From NCBI GenBank assembly GCA_002491165.1, contig DKVK01000029.1:1-20432 (forward strand): DNA of 20,432 nt, written 5' to 3'. This DNA comes from Porphyromonadaceae bacterium UBA7180. GTDB lineage: Bacteria > Bacteroidota > Bacteroidia > Bacteroidales > Muribaculaceae. The notes beneath the pieces are model-generated. The model had not been told where the DNA came from and made no database searches. It saw only the letters and a list, made by a program, of their open reading frames with translations. Position numbers and translations under genes: made by a program. Below, one piece after another: positions 15,047 to 20,432 of the stretch. Position 1 is the stretch's first letter, and each line of letters starts with the position of its first letter.

Positions 15047-16147
15047 ATGAATAACGAGGAAACCAACAAACCACAAAGCCAACCCGAGATGGTGCTCGAA
15101 GAGGGCTTTGAACAGCCGCTGAACATCGGCATGGTGTCTAACTACAACGACAGCGAGGAAACACGCATCCTGCTTACCCCCGAAGCTTGCGGAATTTTAG
15201 TGTCGGCCGGGAATATCGTTACCGTGGAGGCCGGCGTGGGCATCGACGTCGACTTCTCCGACGAAGATTATGCCCGCTACGGCGTGCGCATAGCCCCGCG
15301 CGAGCAGGTGCTCGCCCTCCCTGTCGTGCTGAGCTACCGCCCGCTCCAGGTGGCCGATATACGCCGTATGCAACCCGGCGGCACAAACCTCTGTATGCTC
15401 GACAATACGCTGTTCGACCGCAAGGTGGTGGACGAATACCTGAGCCGTAACATTACGCTCGGCTGCCTCAACAATATGCTGAGCCACAACGGCGAGCCCA
15501 TTTTCGCCAATGTCCTTGACGAAATCGACGGCCGCGTGGCCATAATGTACGCGCAGGAAAACCTGTCGTTCCTGGGGGGCGGCAAGGGTGTGCTTCTTGC
15601 CGGGGTGGCCGGCATCAATCCCTGTGAGGTGCTCATCATAGGCACGGGTACGAAGGTTATGTTCGCCGCCATGGCGGCCATCGCCGCCGGCGCTTCGGTC
15701 ACGGTAATGGACAACGACATCTCTTCGCTCCAGGAGATGCGCGACTTCTGCGGCGACCGCCTCACCACCTGCGCGGTGCATCCCCGCGTGTTGCTCAACC
15801 GCGTCAAGACCGCCGACGTGATCCTGTTGGACCACTGTACACGCGACTTCGAGATGCCACGTACGCTCGACTCCGTGATGAAGGACAACGTCTACCTGCT
15901 CGACCTGGCTGACACCGACCCGTCACAGTCCGTGCCCCGCACCGTAGCCATGGCAATGTCGAACATCCTGGTCAACTTCTTCGAGGAGATGGCGCTCAAG
16001 AACGGAGTGGACGGCATGATAGTGACCACTCCCGGAATGCAGGAGGGCATAGTGACCTACCGCGGCAAACTCGTGGACAAGCTGATAGCCTCTTACCTCG
16101 GGACACACGGCATGGACCTCGGCCTGCTCCTTGCCGGAGGCAACTGA
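15047..16147 (+). CDS. Alanine dehydrogenase/PNT-fold protein, catalytic residues apparently lost
   Basis: 366 aa. The overall plan is that of alanine dehydrogenase and the transhydrogenase alpha subunit: an N-terminal part with EETRILLTPEAC (38-48, including the Arg that binds substrate carboxylate in Ald), and a Rossmann unit EVLIIGTGTKVMFAAMAA followed by GASVTVMDND (194-224). The dinucleotide loop reads GTGTKV where GxGxxG is usual. The positions of the catalytic Lys (VKVKEP in Ald) and His (LHLA in Ald) appear as LSYRPL (95-100) and MLDNTL (117-122), so both seem absent. It may not be an alanine dehydrogenase; it could bind a nucleotide or act on another substrate. The start at 15047 lies downstream of the predicted transcription start. 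The next gene begins 19 nt after the stop. Confidence 0.8.
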   Translation: MNNEETNKPQSQPEMVLEEGFEQPLNIGMVSNYNDSEETRILLTPEACGILVSAGNIVTVEAGVGIDVDFSDEDYARYGVRIAPREQVLALPVVLSYRPLQVADIRRMQPGGTNLCMLDNTLFDRKVVDEYLSRNITLGCLNNMLSHNGEPIFANVLDEIDGRVAIMYAQENLSFLGGGKGVLLAGVAGINPCEVLIIGTGTKVMFAAMAAIAAGASVTVMDNDISSLQEMRDFCGDRLTTCAVHPRVLLNRVKTADVILLDHCTRDFEMPRTLDSVMKDNVYLLDLADTDPSQSVPRTVAMAMSNILVNFFEEMALKNGVDGMIVTTPGMQEGIVTYRGKLVDKLIASYLGTHGMDLGLLLAGGN

Positions 16148-16166
16148 ACGATTGCAGCAGAAGGGG

Positions 16167-17291
16167 ATGTCGCGTCCGAAGCCTGATGAAGGCGCCCCGG
16201 TGGCGCCGCGGCGGCTGCTGCACATTATCGCTGCCAACCGCTGGGGGGAACCCTGGCGGCACGCCCTGGATGTGTGCCGCCACTTCTCGCTCATGGGCTG
16301 GAGCGTGACCGCCTATACCCGCGATGCCAAAGCCATAGATACCCGTTTCCGCCAGGCACGAATCGACCTGCGCCATTGTGCCCTGCGCGGTTTCTTCGAC
16401 ATTTCATCCACACTCCACCTGGTGCGCGACCTGCGCCGCGAACGTCCGGGTACCATAGTGCACGTGCACCGCTACCGCGACGCCTTCGCCGTGTTGCTGG
16501 CCCGCAAGATAGCCCGCCGCAAGGACATCCGCGTGGTCAGCACGCGCCATAAACTGAACCCCGGCGCCGACAACTGGCTGGCGCGCCGCATCTACCGCAA
16601 CCTCGACGCGCAGGTATTCATCTCCGCGGCGGTGCGCGAACGTTTCCTCGACAGCTGGCGCGATCGCCCGCTTCCCTTCCCCGCCGGGCGGCTCCACACC
16701 ATACCGCCGGCCGCAAACCTCGAAGTCACCGACATTGTCCCCGAACCGGAAAAGGGACCCAAGATAGTCTTGTGCAAGAGCGACCTTGTGCCCGGCAACG
16801 GTCTCGAAACCATGATTGACGCCATGTCCACGCTCCGCGGTCTCAAGACACGGCTGTGGATAGTGGGCGACGGCGACCCCGACTACATAGACACGCTCCG
16901 GCGCCGCGCACAGGTGCTCGGCGTCATGGACATGATAGACTGGAAACTGCGCCCCGCGGACCCGTCGGCGCTCATAGACGACTGCCACGTGGCCGTGGAC
17001 CCTTCGGTGATACCATGTCCCTTCGGGCCGGCGCACATAGAATATATGGCTCACGGAAGGCCGCAGGTGCTTTCCTCGTCGGTATCGCCTTCTGAGCACG
17101 TGGCCTCCGGCCGCGAAGCCATCATAGTGCCGCCGTCGCAGGGCGCCGCCCTCGGCAACGCCCTTAAAACCCTCATCGAAGACCCCGCCACGCGCCGCCG
17201 CATGGGGGAGGAGGCACGCCGCACCTTCGACTCCCACTTCTCCTGGCAAAAATGCGCCAACCGCCTCCAGCGCCTTTATCGCAATCTATAG
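16167..17291 (+). CDS. GT-B glycosyltransferase (GT4/GT1-like)
   Basis: 374 aa. The N-terminal domain RLLHIIAANRWGEPWRHALD is the acceptor side of a GT-B fold; VSTRHKLNPGADNWLARRIYRNLDA then VFISAAVRERF is typical of glycogen-synthase-like transferases. The C-terminal donor domain has IVLCKSDLVPGNGLETMIDAM, LWIVGDGDPDY, and CPFGPAHIEYMAHGRPQVLSSS (about residues 277-298, here split in mind at PFGPAHIE), the E-rich nucleotide-sugar site. It probably acts on the cytoplasmic side in glycan or lipopolysaccharide synthesis; donor and acceptor are unknown. ATG 16167 was preferred over the upstream TTG at 16131 because that one overlaps the previous gene and has no support. It is the second gene of the PNT-fold transcription unit and ends at a strong hairpin. 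Confidence 0.87.
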   Translation: MSRPKPDEGAPVAPRRLLHIIAANRWGEPWRHALDVCRHFSLMGWSVTAYTRDAKAIDTRFRQARIDLRHCALRGFFDISSTLHLVRDLRRERPGTIVHVHRYRDAFAVLLARKIARRKDIRVVSTRHKLNPGADNWLARRIYRNLDAQVFISAAVRERFLDSWRDRPLPFPAGRLHTIPPAANLEVTDIVPEPEKGPKIVLCKSDLVPGNGLETMIDAMSTLRGLKTRLWIVGDGDPDYIDTLRRRAQVLGVMDMIDWKLRPADPSALIDDCHVAVDPSVIPCPFGPAHIEYMAHGRPQVLSSSVSPSEHVASGREAIIVPPSQGAALGNALKTLIEDPATRRRMGEEARRTFDSHFSWQKCANRLQRLYRNL

Positions 17292-17343
17292 TCCGCCGAC
17301 CCTAAAGTCTTTAAGATCCATAAGGCCATTAAAGACCCGGACT
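17290..17343 (+). terminator. Nested hairpin after the GT-B gene
   Basis: AGTCCG (17290-17295) pairs with CGGACT (17338-17343), enclosing GTCTTTAA (17307-17314) paired with TTAAAGAC (17329-17336). It begins on the stop codon and lacks a T tract, so it may slow transcription or protect the 3' end instead of acting as a classic terminator. Confidence 0.5.
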
Positions 17344-17384
17344 GCACCCCTCCGCCCCGGAATTTACTCAAATTTTTAAGAAAA

Positions 17385-18592
17385 ATGGCTACAATAAAAG
17401 TAAAATTCCGGCCCTCCGCAGTCATCGGCGTCGAGGGAACCCTCTACTACAGTATCACGCACGAGCGTCGTGTGCGCCAACAGCTTTCCGGCTGTAAACT
17501 CCTTAGCTCCGAATGGGACGTGCGGCATGCCGATATCGTCATTCCCCCCCCTGCGGCACGCGGCGCGAACAACTCCTTGAAATCCGCGAAAACATTCGCC
17601 GCGACCTGCGGCGTTTCGCAAAAATAGAGAGTCGCCTCCAAGCCGCCCTCCCGCACTATTCGGCCGACGACATAGTGGAGGAATACCGGCGGTTTCGCCG
17701 GGAGTACTCCCTCTTCCCCTTCATGGAGGGAATCATCCGCGCGCTGAAGGATAACGGCCGCATACGCACCGCCGAGACCTACCGTTCGGCGCTTAACAGC
17801 TTCCGTAAGTTCCGCCTCGGCCGCGACATCATGCTCGACGCCATAACGCCGGCGACGATGGAGCAGTACGGCATCTGGCTCAAGCGTTGCGGCGTGGTGC
17901 CCAATACGGTCTCCTTCTACGCCCGCATACTGCGCGCCGTCTATAACCGTGCCGTCGAAAGTGGTGCCATCGACGACCTGCGGCCCTTCCGCCACATATA
18001 CACCGGCATTGCAAAAACCGTGAAACGCGCGTTGCCGCTGAACGCCATCCGCCGAATCAAGGCACTCGACCTCGCCGCCATGCCCGCTCTCGACTATGCC
18101 CGTGATATCTTCATGCTCAGTTTCTATCTGCGGGGAATGAGCTTCATAGACATGGCTTTCCTGAAAAAGAGCGACCTGCGCAACGGCCGCGTCACCTACC
18201 GGCGGCGCAAGACGGGCCGTCGCCTCGCCATAGCCTGGGAACCCGCCATGCAGCGTATCCTTGACAAGTATCCGCGCAACCCGACACCATACCTCCTGCC
18301 TGTAATCACGAAACGCGCCGACGACGAACGCTGCGCCTACCGCAACGCCGCCTACAAGATAAACCGCCACCTGAAAGAGGTAGCGGCCCTGGCCTGCCTC
18401 TCCGTTCCATTGACACTCTACGTGGCGCGGCACAGCTGGGCCACCGCCGCTCGCGCCGAGGGAATCCCGTTGGGCATAATAAGCGAAGGGATGGGCCACG
18501 ACAGCGAAACAACCACCCGCATCTACCTGGCCACCCTCGACACCTCCGCCATAGACCGTGCCAACCGGCGCCTCCTCGCCGCCCTGAAATAA
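17385..18592 (+). pseudogene. Tyrosine recombinase/integrase interrupted in a C8 tract
   Basis: The ATG at 17385 opens MATIKVKFRPSAVIGVEGTLYY, the N-terminal arm of Bacteroidetes tyrosine recombinases, up to VIPP at a run of eight C (17544-17551). After it the correct sequence (REQLLEIRENIRRDLRRF onward) is in the -1 frame. Nine or six C would restore about 402 or 401 residues. The catalytic domain is complete: Arg in FYLRGMS (about 250), Lys in RRKTG (276), Arg in YVARHSWA (349, with Tyr for the first His of HxxR), His in MGHDSE (372) and Tyr in RIYLA (381). An ATG at 17513 is in the catalytic frame and could give a 359 aa protein without the first 43 residues. Relatives include shufflon and promoter-inversion enzymes. 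It could be phase-variable, frameshifted by ribosomal slippage, dead, or a sequencing error. Confidence 0.8.
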
Positions 18593-18600
18593 ACCTGAAA

Positions 18601-18638
18601 TCACAAGGAGTGCAGCCGGGAAGCCGCGCTCCTTGTGA
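18601..18638. terminator. Bidirectional hairpin between convergent genes, with REP-like core
   Basis: TCACAAGGAG (18601-18610) and CTCCTTGTGA (18629-18638) form a perfect 10 bp stem between the recombinase (+) and the secreted protein gene (-). On the minus strand the inner part reads GGAG then a 6 bp stem (two G-U pairs) with a short loop, as in the REP-like copies elsewhere, so the insulator may derive from such an element. Confidence 0.65.
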
Positions 18639-18671
18639 TAAGTGGTATAAGAAGAGCTTATTCAGCGAGGG

Positions 18672-20288
18672 TCAGGGGAGGAGGACTTTGCGGGTCTGGG
18701 TGCCTCGGCGCTCTATATAGAGGCCGTGCTGCGGATTGTCTACTCGGATGCCCTGCAGGTTGTAGTAGCGGGCTTCGGCCGAGGGGGCGGAGATGCCGTC
18801 TATGCCTACGCCGGGGTTTTTCAGCACGAGGGCGAAGTCGCCGGCCGAGCCGTCTTCCTTGACGTTGGTCTCGAACCAGTCTGCGTAGAGCGTCGGGTAG
18901 ATGGTCAGCGAGGCTGAGGCGTTGAAGGTGATGGTGTTGTCGGCCAGCAAGCCGCCGGAGGTCATGCCATATTCGTCGGCTGTTTCGCGACCGTAGGTCT
19001 CGATGATGTTCCAGTACTCGCTGCCGACGAGTATTTCGCCGTATTCTTCGCCGTAAACTCCCACGGGGCTTTCCTGCATGATTACGTTTTCAGGTTCGGA
19101 AGCGTCGATGTAGATATAGTGGCCGTGGCTATGGCCGGGGTCTTGCATGTATTCGTGCGCCAGACCGGCATAGGGGTTCTTGATGCGGAAGTAGCCCGGC
19201 TTTTCGGTGTATTGCTGCACTTCCACCTCCACGGTTTGCGGCTCGGTGTAGAGGTAGGGGGAGAGGAGGCCGTCGGTGAAGTCAGCCTTGCAGTAATATT
19301 GCCATTTAGGGGAGTTGTCGGCGGGGTTGTAGAGCACGGTGTAGAGGCCGTCCTGGAACTCGCCGTCGGCGTTTAGGGTGATGGCTATGAGATAGGCGCG
19401 GCGTTCGGGGTTGGTGGAGAGGTCGAGCGAAACGGTGGCGCCCGGCTGGCATTCGCTGCCGCCGTTGATGAGCTGCATCACGTGTTCATCCTTGTAGGAG
19501 TCGAAGATACCGTAGCGCACAGTCGGAACGGTGGCGCCGGTGTTTATGGCCACGTGGTAGCAACCGTCCTCGCCGGGGCAGAAGCCGTCCCGGTTGTCAA
19601 ACTCCACGGAGTAGTCAGTGCCGCCGGGGAGCACGAGTTTCAGAGCACCGCTATCGTCGCCGTAATACATGTGTGAGCCCTGAAAGATGCGTAGCGACGC
19701 TTCGTTGGGGAAGGTGATGATTTTGTCGCGCATGGCGCCGGCGTGTTGCATGGCGTCGTCGTAGGTGTATCCGAGGCCTTCGTAATCGGCTGTAAGGGAG
19801 ACTACTTCAGCCTTGCCGTCGCTGTCTTCGTAGCCGAACTCGGCGCGCGGAATCTTCACGAAATCGGGGTCGGTGACGTCGAAGTAGATGTAATAATCTT
19901 TGTCTGTGGGGAAGATACCCTCTGCAGCTTCCATCTCGGCTTTCTCGGGATGGTTTTGCAGCGGATTGACGATACGGTAGAGCGTGGGCATATCGGTGGC
20001 CTGCTGCACCTCCACATCGTAGGTATAGGTGGGCACCTCGAAGCAGAAAGTTATGATGTCGTCGGTGAAGCGGCCGGTGCCTATCGACGTCCAGGTGTGG
20101 TTGGCCAGCGAGGCGTCCTCAACGCGCCGGGGCGAGGGTTTGGCCGACGCGGCTTTCTTCTGGCGCTGCGGCATGGCGGCGGTGTGGCTTTTAACACAGT
20201 GACGGGGGATGTCACCCCTGACGAGAGCGGCCTGCGCGCCGAAGGCAAAAGCGAGCGCGGCGAGGACCGGGAAGTAAGAATATTTCAT
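18672..20288 (-). CDS. Secreted protein with duplicated domain and T9SS-like C-terminus
   Basis: 538 aa. MKYSYFPVLAALAFAFGAQA is a signal peptide with a likely cut after AQA (20). Two similar domains follow: residues about 66-202 (FTDDIIT, then YDVEVQQATDMPTLYRIVNP, DYYIYFDVTDPDFVKI, DKIITFPNEASLRIF) and about 329-464 (FTDGLLS, then VEVEVQQYTEKPGYFRIKNP, HYIYIDASEPENVIM, DNTITFNASASLTIY). They are separated by a region of about 125 residues. The end ARYYNLQGIRVDNPQHGLYI then a basic tail ending KVLLP resembles the C-terminal sorting domain of type IX secretion substrates in Bacteroidales. No catalytic motif is recognised; a binding or structural surface role is inferred. The start at 20288 was taken because it begins the signal peptide; the frame stays open further upstream past the promoter. 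Confidence 0.85.
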   Translation of the reverse strand: MKYSYFPVLAALAFAFGAQAALVRGDIPRHCVKSHTAAMPQRQKKAASAKPSPRRVEDASLANHTWTSIGTGRFTDDIITFCFEVPTYTYDVEVQQATDMPTLYRIVNPLQNHPEKAEMEAAEGIFPTDKDYYIYFDVTDPDFVKIPRAEFGYEDSDGKAEVVSLTADYEGLGYTYDDAMQHAGAMRDKIITFPNEASLRIFQGSHMYYGDDSGALKLVLPGGTDYSVEFDNRDGFCPGEDGCYHVAINTGATVPTVRYGIFDSYKDEHVMQLINGGSECQPGATVSLDLSTNPERRAYLIAITLNADGEFQDGLYTVLYNPADNSPKWQYYCKADFTDGLLSPYLYTEPQTVEVEVQQYTEKPGYFRIKNPYAGLAHEYMQDPGHSHGHYIYIDASEPENVIMQESPVGVYGEEYGEILVGSEYWNIIETYGRETADEYGMTSGGLLADNTITFNASASLTIYPTLYADWFETNVKEDGSAGDFALVLKNPGVGIDGISAPSAEARYYNLQGIRVDNPQHGLYIERRGTQTRKVLLP

Positions 20289-20306
20289 AAAGTAAGATGT
20301 TTTCCG

Positions 20307-20336
20307 CAAAGTTAATAATTTTCCTCCAATTCCCAA
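20307..20336 (-). promoter_or_regulatory. Promoter for the duplicated-domain secreted protein
   Basis: On the minus strand TTG (20336-20334), 19 nt, TAACTTTG (20314-20307). The leader to ATG 20288 is only about 12-15 nt. Confidence 0.75.
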
Positions 20337-20408
20337 AATCCCGCAATTTCCGCCGCCCCATTTTGAGTCCGCACGGGCGTCGGTAAGTAAAATACTGAGA
20401 AAGTACAG

Positions 20409-20432
20409 TTAAACCATAAAACAACAGCCGAT
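20409..20432. repeat. Right copy of the 24 bp inverted repeat shared by both window ends
   Basis: Exact reverse complement of 4-27, running to the very last base of the window, so the repeat may continue beyond it. Similarity stops at 20408 on the inner side (and at 28 on the left), which gives the inner boundary of the element. Confidence 0.85.

Noticed and set aside
16131..16166. TTG start for the GT-B gene
   Set aside because: It overlaps the previous gene; the ATG at 16167 gives a normal N-terminus.
17447..18604. A 385-codon minus-strand open frame opposite the recombinase
   Set aside because: Composition and lack of motifs show it to be the shadow of the recombinase catalytic domain.

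Overview
This 20.4 kb window looks like a chromosomal contig from a Bacteroidales bacterium, most likely Muribaculaceae (S24-7) or a close relative. The evidence is Bacteroidetes-type promoters (TTG, about 20 nt, then TAnnTTTG) upstream of several genes, almost no Shine-Dalgarno motifs, lipoproteins with acidic residues after the lipobox cysteine, a GLUG-repeat surface lipoprotein, a secreted protein with a T9SS-like tail, and the gene order sigma54 regulator - lptE - TPR-like - secG. Lineage is inferred from gene style; no rRNA or tRNA is present.

Layout. (1) 1-1700: a palindromic repeat block, a clear promoter, a DUF362 gene and a small P-loop kinase-like gene. (2) 1700-3300: an AT-rich island holding a frameshifted HigB/RelE-like toxin gene with an intact XRE antitoxin, and a deleted AraC regulator. 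(3) 3300-7000: a GLUG/fimbrillin-like surface lipoprotein (-) without a normal start codon, divergent from a WD40-repeat lipoprotein (+). (4) 7000-7880: an intergenic region with a 3x19 bp tandem repeat, four REP-like hairpins and a strong candidate for a stand-alone small RNA on the minus strand. (5) 7879-14899: a long minus-strand gene train from one clear promoter: PlsC-like acyltransferase, sigma54 activator, lptE, TPR-like protein, secG, mtaB, GT2 glycosyltransferase, surE. Gaps are tiny or overlapping except an 88 bp gap with a hairpin between secG and mtaB. (6) 14990-17343: a divergent plus-strand pair, an alanine-dehydrogenase/PNT-fold protein and a GT-B glycosyltransferase. (7) 17385-18592: a tyrosine recombinase interrupted in a run of eight C. 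(8) 18672-20288: a secreted protein with an internal domain duplication.

The genes of region 5 fit an envelope-biogenesis theme (lipid acylation, LPS export, Sec translocation, glycosyl transfer) mixed with tRNA modification and nucleotide metabolism. The most unusual signals are non-coding or gene-state signals: a structured minus-strand RNA whose promoter, 5' hairpin and strand-specific G-U pairing agree; a family of GGAG-headed hairpins whose stems covary between copies, twice arranged as an inverted pair around a related spacer; a perfect 24 bp inverted repeat at the two window ends; a recombinase switched out of frame in a homopolymer; a surface lipoprotein with ATA where ATG is expected; and a 19 bp duplication that doubles the start region of a glycosyltransferase.
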